Numbered from the stretch's first letter, positions 16,077-23,879 are shown. The stretch: DNA of 64,000 nt from Pseudomonas solani (GCF_026072635.1 NZ_AP023081.1:3964501-4028500), one strand, 5' to 3'. Numbers and translations are program-made. The notes: generated by a model from the sequence alone, not told the origin.

Positions 16077-16625
16077 GTGCTGTTCGACCTGCTGGAACGC
16101 CTCTCCAGCCTCACCCGCGTCTGGTTCCGCCAGCACCCGCTGCTGGCCGAGCTGCAGCCCATCCAGTTCAGCGCCTTGCTCTACCTGGCCCGTTGCAACC
16201 GCTATTCCGACACGCCCCTGGCGGTGACCGACTACCTGGGGCTGACCAAGGGCACCGTGTCCCAGTCGCTCAAGGCCCTCGAAGCCAAGGGGCTGCTGGT
16301 CAAGCGGCCGGACCAGCAGGACCGCCGCAGCGTGCACCTGGAGCTGACAGCGCCGGCCCGCGAGCTGCTGGGGGCGGTGCTGCCGCCGGACTTCCTCGCC
16401 GCCGCCACGGCGCGCATGGGCCCCGCCGCCGGGGACCTGGAAGCGCTGCTGGGCGACCTGCTGCGCAACGTGCAGCGCAGCGTCGACGTGCCCTCGTTCG
16501 GCCTGTGCCGCACCTGCCGCTTCCACCGCACGGTGGACGGCCTGCCCTTCTGCGGGCTGACCGAGGAGCCCATGGCCGCCGGCGACGAGGCGCTGATCTG
16601 CCGCGAGCACCAGGAGCCCGCCTAG
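16077..16625 (+). CDS. MarR-family regulator with C-terminal cysteine cluster
   Basis: 182 residues from GTG 16077, which has GGAGGGA at the right distance. ATG 16062, in frame, contains that ribosome site within its own codons and has none upstream. The winged helix (about 40-105) shows FSALLYLARC, TDYLGLTKGTVSQSLKALE and the wing VKRPDQQDRRSVHLELT. Beyond the usual MarR length is an extension of about 45 residues with four cysteines: CRTCRFH, PFCG and ICREH. This looks like a metal-binding or redox-reactive knuckle. It is divergent from the glutaredoxin/DUF2024/Rof operon and probably represses it until the cysteines react or lose metal. Confidence 0.88.
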   Translation: MLFDLLERLSSLTRVWFRQHPLLAELQPIQFSALLYLARCNRYSDTPLAVTDYLGLTKGTVSQSLKALEAKGLLVKRPDQQDRRSVHLELTAPARELLGAVLPPDFLAAATARMGPAAGDLEALLGDLLRNVQRSVDVPSFGLCRTCRFHRTVDGLPFCGLTEEPMAAGDEALICREHQEPA

Positions 16626-16688
16626 CGGCGCGGTTGAACCCCGGGCGCAGCGGTGGACTCCACCCTCTGTGAGCCCGAGGAGAGCGCC

Positions 16689-16862
16689 ATGAACCCCACG
16701 CCCATCGAGGCCGGCCGTCGCCCGGCGCGCCGCCCACCCGAACCCCTGCCCGACGGTGGCGGCGCCCGCGACCCGGAGCCCGATCCCTTCCTCAAGGACC
16801 CGGAGCGACCAGTGGGCGAAATCCACCGGAACCAAGGTCGAAAACGCTCGGTCCATCACTAG
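16689..16862 (+). CDS. Small proline/arginine-rich protein
   Basis: 57 residues from ATG 16689, with GAGGAG 7 bp upstream. The chain is disordered-looking (GRRPARRPPEPLPDGGGARD, then DPFLKDPERPVGE) with no membrane segment or cysteine. It lies 63 bp after the MarR gene on the same strand. The good ribosome site and codon use favour a real small gene, but no family is recognised. A hairpin AGCCGCG/CGCGGCT (16862-16888) follows at once. Confidence 0.5.
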   Translation: MNPTPIEAGRRPARRPPEPLPDGGGARDPEPDPFLKDPERPVGEIHRNQGRKRSVHH

Positions 16863-16985
16863 CCGCGTAACGAGGCGTTGCGCGGCTGGAGCGGAAGCCG
16901 CGTCGTGTCCGCGCCCCAAGGAATCGACAGGGCAGGGCCGCCGTGCGTCCCGTGGACGCCCTGTCCTCGACACGCAGGACAGCTC

Positions 16986-18335
16986 ATGCACAAGCCGCTC
17001 ATCTCCCCCCTCGCCACCGCCACCCTTGTCGCCCTGGTACTGGGCAGCCAGGTCGCCCACGCCGCCGACTTCATCGTCAACCAGACCGAAGACAGCTACG
17101 ACGGCGTCTGCGATGCCCACTGTTCGTTGCGCGACGCCATCTCCGCCGCCAACGCCGCACCGGGCCCGGACCGCATCGTCCTGCAGGCGCAGACCTACCG
17201 CCTGAGCCTGCCGGCCGGCCGCGACGAGGAGGGCGACGTCCAGGACGAGGACGACAACCTCAATGGCGACCTCGACATCCACGACTCCCTGGAAATCATC
17301 GGCCAGGGCCCGGCCGCCACCGTGATCAGCGGCACCCCTCAGGCCAACGACCGCCTGCTGGAAGTGTTCGACGGCGCCCGCGTGGTGCTGGAGCGCCTGC
17401 GCCTCACCGGCGGCCACAGTTCCACCTACGGCGGCGCCCTGGAGAACCATGGCGAGGTGGTGTTGCGCCAGGTGGAGGTGAGCCGCAACAGCTCCACCGG
17501 TGCCTTCAGCCCCGGCAATGGCGGCGGCATCGCCAACGATGGGCGCCTGGCCGTGCACCGCTCGGTCATCGCCAACAACCGCGCCGGGGCCGGAGAGGGC
17601 CACTTCGGCCTGGGTGGCGGCATCTACAACACCGGCGAGTTGCTGTTGCGCGACAGCAGCGTGCAGGGCAACTCCGCCAGCGACGACGATGACGCCGGCT
17701 ACGGCGGCGGCCTCTACAACCGTGGCACGGCCGACGTGGCGCGGACCACCTTCAGCGGCAACGGGTCCAGTTTCGGCTCGGCCATCGGCAACGACGGCAA
17801 GCTGACCCTCGCCAACTCGACCCTCAGCGGCAACACCCAGTACTACCGGGCCCAGGCCACCCTGAACAACGGCCAGCCCTGGATCAGCGCCACACCGGAA
17901 GCGCTGCTGGTCAACGTCACCATCGCCAACAACAGCGGTGGCTACGGGTTGATCAACACAGGCTCGGTGACCCTGCGCAACAGCATCATCGCCGGCAACC
18001 TCGACGAGGGCCTGGAAACGCCGATGAACTGCGACAACCAGGGCGCCCAGGCGCAATACAGGGCCATCGGCCTGTTGCTGGGAACCGGGCCCGGCAACTG
18101 CACCGGCGACCTGTACGTGGAACAGACCGACGTCTTCACCAAGGTGCTCTACCCCCTGGCGGACAACAACGGCCTGACCCAGACCCACGCCCTGCGCCCG
18201 CGCAGCCCGGCGGTGGACGCCGGCATCGGCAGCTGCACCGCCCACGACCAGCGCGGCTCCAAGCGCCCCCGTGATGGCGATGGCGACGGCGTCGCCCGCT
18301 GCGACCTGGGTTCGTACGAGCGGCCGAAGCCGTAG
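16986..18335 (+). CDS. Secreted CSLREA-domain parallel beta-helix protein (paralog 2)
   Basis: 449 residues from ATG 16986 (AGGA 9 bp upstream). The signal peptide ends near AHA (about residue 26), then comes NQTEDSYDGVCDAHCSLRDA, the CSLREA domain with Asp in the last-but-one place. The beta-helix body repeats GGALENHGEVVLRQVEV, GGIANDGRLAVHRSVI and GGLYNRGTADVARTTF. An acidic insert EEGDVQDEDDNLNGD (about 80-94) is absent from paralog 1. The end has ALRPRSPAVDAGIGSC, DGDGDGVARCDLGSYERPKP. A calcium-binding DGDGDG motif is shared by both. Exported adhesive or wall-binding beta-helix is inferred; the two paralogs lie 6 kb apart on the same strand. Confidence 0.85.
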   Translation: MHKPLISPLATATLVALVLGSQVAHAADFIVNQTEDSYDGVCDAHCSLRDAISAANAAPGPDRIVLQAQTYRLSLPAGRDEEGDVQDEDDNLNGDLDIHDSLEIIGQGPAATVISGTPQANDRLLEVFDGARVVLERLRLTGGHSSTYGGALENHGEVVLRQVEVSRNSSTGAFSPGNGGGIANDGRLAVHRSVIANNRAGAGEGHFGLGGGIYNTGELLLRDSSVQGNSASDDDDAGYGGGLYNRGTADVARTTFSGNGSSFGSAIGNDGKLTLANSTLSGNTQYYRAQATLNNGQPWISATPEALLVNVTIANNSGGYGLINTGSVTLRNSIIAGNLDEGLETPMNCDNQGAQAQYRAIGLLLGTGPGNCTGDLYVEQTDVFTKVLYPLADNNGLTQTHALRPRSPAVDAGIGSCTAHDQRGSKRPRDGDGDGVARCDLGSYERPKP

Positions 18336-18344
18336 GTTGGCGAA

Positions 18345-18373
18345 GCGTGCCGGGCCCCTGCGCGGGGCTCGGC
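18345..18373 (+). terminator. GC-rich hairpin after CSLREA paralog 2
   Basis: GCCGGGCCCC pairs with GGGGCTCGGC around a short loop. Only three T follow, so termination may be weak or Rho-dependent. Confidence 0.4.
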
Positions 18374-18399
18374 ATTTCGCGAATGAATGGGCTCTGTCT

Positions 18400-18919
18400 G
18401 CGTTAAGTGTTGCTAGAAGATCTGGACCCAGCTGATTGCCGAGTTTTGTTGGTGTTTCTGGTTTCGCCCACCCGGGCGAGTCCCTTTTTTCAATCGTCGG
18501 GATGCCGAACCACAAAAAAGGAACCAAAAACGCTTGCCCCATCATCCGGCCCCGGCTTCGCCGGGGTTCCCTCACTCCATCGCCGTTACTCGCTACGCTC
18601 GCCCTTCGGGCCGCACTGAAGTGCGTTCGCCGCAAGCGTCGTCTGGGGGCCGGCGCGATGGGCCATCCATGGCCTGGCGCGCCTCTCGCGGCATCCATGC
18701 CGCTCGTCCCCCGGCGCAACGACTGCGTTCGGCCTCCTGGAGGGGCGTTGGCGGCTGCTCCAACTTTCTTCGTCCAGCGTATCGCTACGTGGTGCGCACG
18801 GGCTTTCGTAGGATGGCGTAGAGCGAAGCGAAACCCATGCGGTGGAGGTGGAGGAAATCCCTAAATGCCCGGAAAGCACCGTGCTTGAGCACTTGCATTA
18901 AAACCACAACAGCTAACGC
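18400..18919. mobile_element. 0.5-kb dispersed element with terminal inverted repeats (copy A)
   Basis: This 700-base gap has no convincing gene; open frames in it are shadows. The element begins GCGTTAAGTGTTG and ends with the near-complement CAACAGCTAACGC. The inverted match continues outward into GGCTCTGTC (18390-18398) and GACAGAGCC (18920-18928), then into REP-like half sites. A second copy lies at 47986-49710. The interior holds GC-rich hairpins and the stretch AGCGAAGCGAAACCCATGCG. It looks like a non-autonomous repeat unit of MITE or BIME type. Confidence 0.55.
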
Positions 18920-18982
18920 CGACAGAGCCAATGAATTCGCTCCTACAGCCCTCGATGCACCGAACACACCGGATGCACTGTA

Positions 18983-19018
18983 GGGGCGACTTCAGTCGCC
19001 AAGCAGCCCGTAGGGCTG
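18983..19018. repeat. Short palindromic repeat
   Basis: TAGGGGCGACTTCAGTCGCC is followed by CAGCCCGTAGGGCTG. The first part recurs inverted at 24822-24842 (GGCGACTGAGGTCGCCCCTA). Confidence 0.5.
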
Positions 19019-19039
19019 CCCATCTCCGGCACAGAAACG

Positions 19040-19885
19040 CTACTGCGTCGCCAGCGCCTCCAACGCCAACGCTCCCACTGCCAGGTCGATATCGGCATTC
19101 GGGTCATCGTCGTCGAGGAACCAGGCGGCGGAGAGGCCGCACCAGGCCACCAGCCATTGCAGCAGGCGCTGGCGTTCCAGGCCGGACTCGTGGCAGACGA
19201 TGGCCAGGCGCCGCTGGAAGCGGGCCGGGTCGGTGCCCACCGGGCGGCTGGGGTCGCAGAGGTCGGGGTTGGCGAAGATCACCGCATAGTCCAGCGCGCG
19301 GTCGCCCACCAGGCCCTTGGGGTCGATGGCCAGCCAGCCGCGCGGGCCGAAGTCGAGGAGGTTGCCGTGGTGCAGGTCGCCGTGCAGCAGGTGCTGTTCG
19401 CGAGGTGCGGCCAGCAGTTGGCGGGCCAGGGCATCGGCTTCGACCAGGAAGCCGCCGTGGCGACGTGCGGCCGGCGCCAGGTCGGCGAACCAGCTGTGCA
19501 GGTCCTTCAGCCCTTTGGGCCGGGGGCCGTCGTAGGCGTGGAGGCGAGCCAGGGCGCGGCAGAGCAGGGCGGTGGCCAGGTCGTCGTCACCGTCCTGGGC
19601 CATGGCGATCAGCGGGTCGCCGCCGCGCTCCAGCAGCAGGCCATCGCCGTCGATCTCCAGCACCCGCGCCGAGCCTGCACCCTTCCAGGCCCGCATCACC
19701 TGGGCGCCGAGGCGTTCGTCCTCGTTCTGGCTGACCTTGAGCATCGCGGCCTGGCCATCCTGGCGCACCGGCAGCAGCGCGCCGCTGGGGGTGAGCAGCG
19801 CCTCGCCGTCCGGCGTCAGCTGCCAGCGTTGCAGGTAGGGGGCGAAAAGGGCTTCGGCCTCGGCGAGGGAGGGGGCGGGGGGCAT
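19040..19885 (-). CDS. Streptomycin 6-kinase-like aminoglycoside phosphotransferase family protein
   Basis: 281 residues of the protein-kinase-like APH fold. The N-lobe contains AAMLKVSQNEDE, with the lysine that holds ATP phosphates. The Brenner-type catalytic loop is HLLHGDLHHGNLLDF (Asp about 167), and the metal site is WLAIDPKGLVGD, with KGLVGDRALDYA typical of the APH(6) streptomycin-kinase group. Chromosomal members of this group are often cryptic and may phosphorylate other hydroxyl compounds. There is no mobile-element linkage, so acquired resistance is not implied. It is probably monocistronic. Confidence 0.87.
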   Translation of the reverse strand: MPPAPSLAEAEALFAPYLQRWQLTPDGEALLTPSGALLPVRQDGQAAMLKVSQNEDERLGAQVMRAWKGAGSARVLEIDGDGLLLERGGDPLIAMAQDGDDDLATALLCRALARLHAYDGPRPKGLKDLHSWFADLAPAARRHGGFLVEADALARQLLAAPREQHLLHGDLHHGNLLDFGPRGWLAIDPKGLVGDRALDYAVIFANPDLCDPSRPVGTDPARFQRRLAIVCHESGLERQRLLQWLVAWCGLSAAWFLDDDDPNADIDLAVGALALEALATQ

Positions 19886-19947
19886 GGCGTGGCCTCATGG
19901 CTGGAAACGGGCCAGTCCAGCATGTTCACGCGTGATGCGCCAGGGGA

Positions 19948-20667
19948 TCAGGGCAGGCTGGCACCGTCCCCGGTGAAACTGATGGTCTGGCGCTGGCCGC
20001 TGGCGTCGAGGAACTCCAGCTGTTGCTGCAAGGGCGTGTCCACGCCGCTGCGGCCGTCGATGACGACGTCCAGGTAGTCCGAGTAATAGCTGATGCCCGG
20101 GTAGGTCTCGGCGTTCTTGTCGAACTGCATGCCATCGACCACGCCTTCGGAGAGGGTCTGGGTCTTGCAATCGAACTTGTGAATCTTTCCGGGCAGCTTC
20201 GGGTCGAGTGCCTGCGCGGCCGGGAAACTGGCCAGCAGCTCGCACTGGGTCAGCACGCGGATGTTCAGGCCGCTGTCGGCAACCACTTCGCTGTAGACCT
20301 TGAAGCTCTTGGCCGGCCAGGCGCCGCTGGACTGGAACTTCACCACCCGGGTGCGCATGCCGCTACCGCTGCTGATGGCGGCGAAGCCGTGGTAGGCGTA
20401 GAGGTGGTCGGCCCAGCCGGCCGAGCCACCGGCGGGCGCACCGTTGCTGTACTGGCGCAGGACCGCATTGCCCTTGAAGGTCTGGGTGGTGGACAGCAGC
20501 TTGGCGCTGATGGCCCCAGCGGCCGGGTCGTATTCGTACTGCTCCTTGAGGGCTGCGTCGGGCACCTTGATGCTGGCGGGCCAGTCGCGCTGTTTCTTCA
20601 GCGTCTGTGCCTGGAGGGTGGGGACGATGGTGAGACCCAGCAGGGCGGCGATCAGGATTGGCTTCAT
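19948..20667 (-). CDS. Secreted hypothetical protein
   Basis: 239 residues with signal peptide MKPILIAALLGLTIVPTLQA. The mature chain is beta-rich (GNAVLRQYSNGAPAGGSAGW, ADHLYAYHGFAAISSG, SFKVYSEVVADSGLNIRVLT) with two cysteines (TQCELL, KFDCKT) that may pair. It ends in DGRSGVDTPLQQQLEFLDAS, ISFTGDGASLP. No domain is recognised. It starts only 8 bp after the stop of the next secreted protein (20676-21389), so the two form an exported pair. Confidence 0.75.
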   Translation of the reverse strand: MKPILIAALLGLTIVPTLQAQTLKKQRDWPASIKVPDAALKEQYEYDPAAGAISAKLLSTTQTFKGNAVLRQYSNGAPAGGSAGWADHLYAYHGFAAISSGSGMRTRVVKFQSSGAWPAKSFKVYSEVVADSGLNIRVLTQCELLASFPAAQALDPKLPGKIHKFDCKTQTLSEGVVDGMQFDKNAETYPGISYYSDYLDVVIDGRSGVDTPLQQQLEFLDASGQRQTISFTGDGASLP

Positions 20668-20675
20668 GCGGTTTT

Positions 20676-21389
20676 TCACTCCCTGGCGCAGACGTCGCAG
20701 CGCTCGACCTCGAAGCTCTTGGCGGTGATCGAGCCAAGGCCGGCGGAATGTTCGAGGGCGGCGTTGCGGTTGTTCAGCACGGTGATGTACGGCGTGTTGT
20801 CGATGTAGTAGCTGACCTTGGAGCAGCTGGGCTCGCTGGAGGTGACGCGGTAGTCGACTCCGGTCTTCTGCTTGGCCACCAGTTGGATGCTGGCGGTGCA
20901 GCTGTCCACCACGCGGCGGCAGTTGCAGTCCAAGGCACGCTTTGCGGGTTTGTCCTTGCCGCCTTCGGCGCGGCTGCGCCAGTCGTTGCCTTCCATCGCT
21001 GCCATGGAGGATTCCAGGTCCTGGATCTGGCTGTTGCTGGCGGCACGCTGGGCCGCTTCTGCCTGGCGCTGGGCTTCGAGGGCCGCCTGGCGCTGCTGCT
21101 CGGCCTGCTCCTCGGTGGCGCGATTGGCGGCTTCCTGGTTGTCGAGCATCTCGCCGATGGCGGTGACGGCGTTGATCACCTGCTCGGTGCGCTGCATGTC
21201 GATATCGCTTTGGGGGGCGCTCGCCGCGCTGCCGCCTCCGGCGTCGCCGCAGACCAGGGCATTGGAGGTTTTGCTGCAGTCCAGGCACTGGCCCTGCCAG
21301 TTCATGCCGTAACCGGGTGGGCAGGTGCCCGCGGCGAACGCGCCGCTGGCGCCGAGGAGCAGGGCGAGGAGGGGAAGCAGGTGTTTCAT
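20676..21389 (-). CDS. Secreted cysteine-rich protein with coiled coil
   Basis: 237 residues. A signal peptide (cut after AFA, about 20) precedes a small Cys-knot-like head (GTCPPGYGMNWQGQCLDCSK and a fourth Cys in LVCGD). A long Gln/Ala/Glu helix follows (about 75-125; ATEEQAEQQRQAALEAQRQA) that should form a coiled coil. The C-terminal domain has CNCRRVVDSC and later Cys residues, ending in FEVERCDVCARE. It is a disulfide-rich periplasmic or secreted protein of unknown function, first gene of a two-gene set with 19948-20667. Confidence 0.75.
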   Translation of the reverse strand: MKHLLPLLALLLGASGAFAAGTCPPGYGMNWQGQCLDCSKTSNALVCGDAGGGSAASAPQSDIDMQRTEQVINAVTAIGEMLDNQEAANRATEEQAEQQRQAALEAQRQAEAAQRAASNSQIQDLESSMAAMEGNDWRSRAEGGKDKPAKRALDCNCRRVVDSCTASIQLVAKQKTGVDYRVTSSEPSCSKVSYYIDNTPYITVLNNRNAALEHSAGLGSITAKSFEVERCDVCARE

Positions 21390-21473
21390 GGAGAGTGTCC
21401 GCAGTGCTGTCAGCTGGCCATTACGGGATGCAGGATAGGCATCCGCTCGGCTGCGCTCAACGCGGCTCCACGC

Positions 21474-21497
21474 GCCCGTCGGGCCAAGCCGACGGGC
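21474..21497 (-). terminator. Hairpin downstream of the FKBP gene
   Basis: GCCCGTCGG pairs perfectly with CCGACGGGC over a 6-base loop, 15 bp after the FKBP stop. No T-run follows. Confidence 0.4.
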
Positions 21498-21511
21498 GGT
21501 CGGGGGTGGGC

Positions 21512-21850
21512 TCAATCGTCCCGGGTCAGCACTTCCAGCAGCTCGATCTCGAACAGCAGGTTCGAGTTCGGCGGGATCTTGCCGACCTGGCGTTCGCCGT
21601 AGGCCAGGTGCGCGGGGACCTGCAGTTTGCGCTTGCCACCCACCTGCATGCCCATCAGGCCCTGGTCCCAGCCCTTGATCACCCGGCCGGTGCCGATCAC
21701 GCATTGGAAGGGCCGGCCTTTCTCGATGGACGAGTCGAACAGGGTGCCGTCCTCCAGCCAGCCGTTGTAGTGAGTGGTGATCAGCGCGCCCTTTACCACG
21801 GCCTTGCCGTCGCCCGGGTGGATGTCCTCGATCTTCAATTCGTCGCTCAT
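21512..21850 (-). CDS. FKBP-type peptidyl-prolyl isomerase
   Basis: 112 residues, a minimal FKBP domain without signal peptide, so cytoplasmic. ATG 21850 gives MSDELKIEDIHPGDGKAVVK. Diagnostic stretches are HYNGWLEDGTLFDSS, the active-site VIKGWDQGLMGMQVGGKRKL, AYGERQ and the final PPNSNLLFEIELLEV. All hydrophobic pocket residues (Tyr, Asp, Phe, Val-Ile, Trp) can be matched. It catalyses proline cis-trans isomerisation in protein folding. The upstream solute-binding gene ends 61 bp away on the same strand. Confidence 0.95.
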   Translation of the reverse strand: MSDELKIEDIHPGDGKAVVKGALITTHYNGWLEDGTLFDSSIEKGRPFQCVIGTGRVIKGWDQGLMGMQVGGKRKLQVPAHLAYGERQVGKIPPNSNLLFEIELLEVLTRDD

Positions 21851-21911
21851 GGCTGCTCGCTCGCCGTTGGGGTGCCGCCTTTTCGCAGGAAGCGGGGTGT
21901 TTGGCAAGGGG

Positions 21912-22679
21912 TCAGGAACCACGGTCCAGGCCCATGGCGCGGATGGCCTGGTCGATGCGCTGCACCGTGGCCTCGGGCACGCTGCGGCTGCACATGAGGT
22001 GGCGCGGGCGGCCGGGTGGCATATCGGGGAAGACCAGGCTCACCAGTTCACGGTGGGCGTAGCTGGGGTGGCTCATGGCCCAGCGGAAGTCGTAGGGGTC
22101 GGCCAGGGTGTAGTCGAAGCGGTTGGAGGCGAGCAGGCGCAGCTGGTTGATCGGCGCCTGGCTGTTGGGAAGGGCGGCCTCGCCCATGTCGGCGATGCGC
22201 CGGTCCAGCTCCTCGCCGTAGGAGAAGCCGTCGGAAACGCCGAGGCGCAGCCCCGGCGCCGCCATCAGTGCGCGCAGGCTGGCGTAGCGGGAGACCTGGG
22301 GCAGGGCGCGGCGGTTGGTGACTACTTCCAGGTACAGCGGCGGGCGGATGGGCAGGCTGAGGCGGGCGAAGCCCTCGCGCTCGCGGGTGCGTATCCAGCC
22401 CACCGAGCAGTGGGGGCCGGGCTCGTACTGCATCTGCCAGACAATGCGCTTGGCCGGCAGGGTCACCACCTCGGTCGCCACCCCGGCGCTGGCGAACAGC
22501 CGCGCGATCTCGTCGCGGCCGCCGTCGTCCTCGTGGAACAGGGTGGAGTTGGCGATGAAGCTGAGCCGCAGCGGCGGGTCGGCCTCGGCTATTCCCGCGA
22601 CCAACAGCAGGGCCAGCGACGCGGTGCGCAGCCACGGTGAGTGGAGCAGGGCCTGGCGGATGATGGCGGCGGCCTCCAT
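21912..22679 (-). CDS. Periplasmic solute-binding-like protein (SBP_bac_3 type)
   Basis: 255 residues. A hydrophobic signal-type segment (about 16-33, LRTASLALLLVAGIAEA) is preceded by an unusual 15-residue N-terminus. The mature chain follows the family-3 binding-protein layout: an opening strand LRLSFIA, a WQMQYEPGPHCSVGWIRTRER segment, then LGVSDGFSYGEELDRRI at the hinge, and LASNRFDYTLADPYDFRWA. There is no permease or ATPase gene nearby. Such orphan proteins in Pseudomonas are often sensors or unknowns. It sits between a PilU-like ATPase gene and FKBP on the same strand. Confidence 0.75.
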   Translation of the reverse strand: MEAAAIIRQALLHSPWLRTASLALLLVAGIAEADPPLRLSFIANSTLFHEDDGGRDEIARLFASAGVATEVVTLPAKRIVWQMQYEPGPHCSVGWIRTREREGFARLSLPIRPPLYLEVVTNRRALPQVSRYASLRALMAAPGLRLGVSDGFSYGEELDRRIADMGEAALPNSQAPINQLRLLASNRFDYTLADPYDFRWAMSHPSYAHRELVSLVFPDMPPGRPRHLMCSRSVPEATVQRIDQAIRAMGLDRGS

Positions 22680-22751
22680 GTCGGGTGAGCGGCTTCTTTC
22701 TCTGACCGGGCGCGCCGGCCACCGTTCGACCCAGCTGATGGAGCCCGCTGC

Positions 22752-23879
22752 TCAGTGGTCGCGCAGCACCTTGCGCTCGCTGTCCTGGGGATCGAAGCCG
22801 CGTTCGAGCTTGATTTTCAGCGACAGGTCGGTGCGCGAGTCGGCGAACTTCAGCGCTTCGGAGAGGCTGATGCGCCCGGCTTCCACCAGCTTGAACAGGC
22901 TCTGGTCGAAGCTGCAGGAGCCGCTTTCCAGGGCGTTCTCGATGGCGCTCTTCAGCTCATGCAGCTCGTCACGCAGGATCAGGTCACGCACGTGGGGCGT
23001 GCCCAGCATCAGCTCCACCGCTGCCACGCGCTTGTGGTCGATGCCCGGTACCAGGCGCTGGCCGACCATGGCCAGGAGGTTCTGCGAGAGGTCGCCGAGC
23101 ACCTGGCGCCGCGCCTCGTCGGGGAAGAAGCGGGTGATGCGTTCCACCGCGTGGCGGGCGCTGGTGCCGTGCAGGGTGGCCACGCACAGGTGGCCGGTCT
23201 CGGCGTAGTGCAGGGCGTGCTGCATGGTTTCGGCGTCGCGCACCTCGCCGAGCATGATCACGTCCGGCGCCTCGCGCAGCACGTTGCGCAGTGCGGCGGA
23301 GAAACTGTGGGTGTCCAGGCCGACCTCGCGCTGGTCGATGATCGAGCGGCGGTGGCTGTGGAGGAATTCGATGGGATCTTCGATGCAGACGATATGGCCG
23401 CTGCGCTGGGCGTTGCGGTGGTCGAGCATCGCCGCCAGCGTGGTGGACTTGCCGGAGCCGGCGGCGCCCACCACCAGGATCAGGCCGCGATCCTGCAGGG
23501 CGAGCTTCTCCAGCAGCAGCGGCAGGCCGAGGCTTTCCAGGCTGGGGATGGTGGTCTTGATCAGGCGCACCACCATCGAGACCTCGCCGCGCTGCAGGTA
23601 GAGGTTGAGGCGGAAGCGGCCGCTGCCCGGCAGGCTGATGGCCAGGTTGAGTTCCAGCTCGCGGTCGAACTCTTCCTGCTGGCGCGGGGTGATCAGCTGC
23701 GCGGCCAGCTGGCGCACTTCGCCCCCCTGCAGCACACGCTCGCCCACGGGGCGCGCGTGGCCCTCGATCTTGATGTGCGGCGGTGCGCCGACGCTGAAGA
23801 ACATGTCCGAGCCGGCGTGCTGGTGCAGCAGCTCCAGGTAGGGGAAGACGCTGGGCGTCGTCTCGTTCGGGTCGCTCAT
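22752..23879 (-). CDS. PilT/PilU-family type IV pilus retraction ATPase
   Basis: 375 residues from ATG 23879, with AAAGGAGG five bases upstream; the ATG 15 bp earlier would contain that site. The N-terminal domain (FPYLELLHQHAGSDMFFSVG, about 10-30) matches PilU more than PilT. The ATPase core has Walker A VGAAGSGKST, the Asp box IVCIEDPIEF, Walker B DVIMLGEVRD and the His box HLCVATLHG. PilU works as an accessory retraction motor with PilT. No other pilus gene adjoins it, though a fimV lies at the far right of the window. It may be pilU itself or a paralog; the neighbourhood does not decide. Confidence 0.88.
   Translation of the reverse strand: MSDPNETTPSVFPYLELLHQHAGSDMFFSVGAPPHIKIEGHARPVGERVLQGGEVRQLAAQLITPRQQEEFDRELELNLAISLPGSGRFRLNLYLQRGEVSMVVRLIKTTIPSLESLGLPLLLEKLALQDRGLILVVGAAGSGKSTTLAAMLDHRNAQRSGHIVCIEDPIEFLHSHRRSIIDQREVGLDTHSFSAALRNVLREAPDVIMLGEVRDAETMQHALHYAETGHLCVATLHGTSARHAVERITRFFPDEARRQVLGDLSQNLLAMVGQRLVPGIDHKRVAAVELMLGTPHVRDLILRDELHELKSAIENALESGSCSFDQSLFKLVEAGRISLSEALKFADSRTDLSLKIKLERGFDPQDSERKVLRDH

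Noticed and set aside
16059..18719. 886-codon antisense frame over MarR and CSLREA paralog 2
   Set aside because: It spans two well-supported genes and an intergenic repeat, and has low-complexity Ala/Gly/Val content.
18436..18864. 142-codon frame in the 18.3-19.0 kb gap
   Set aside because: It lies within the 0.5-kb repeat. The frame is not kept in copy B, and such repeats are frequently mis-annotated as proteins.
19040..19885. Acquired streptomycin resistance gene
   Set aside because: The kinase-like fold is clear, but there is no flanking mobile element and the base composition matches its neighbours. It is more likely an intrinsic family member of unknown substrate.
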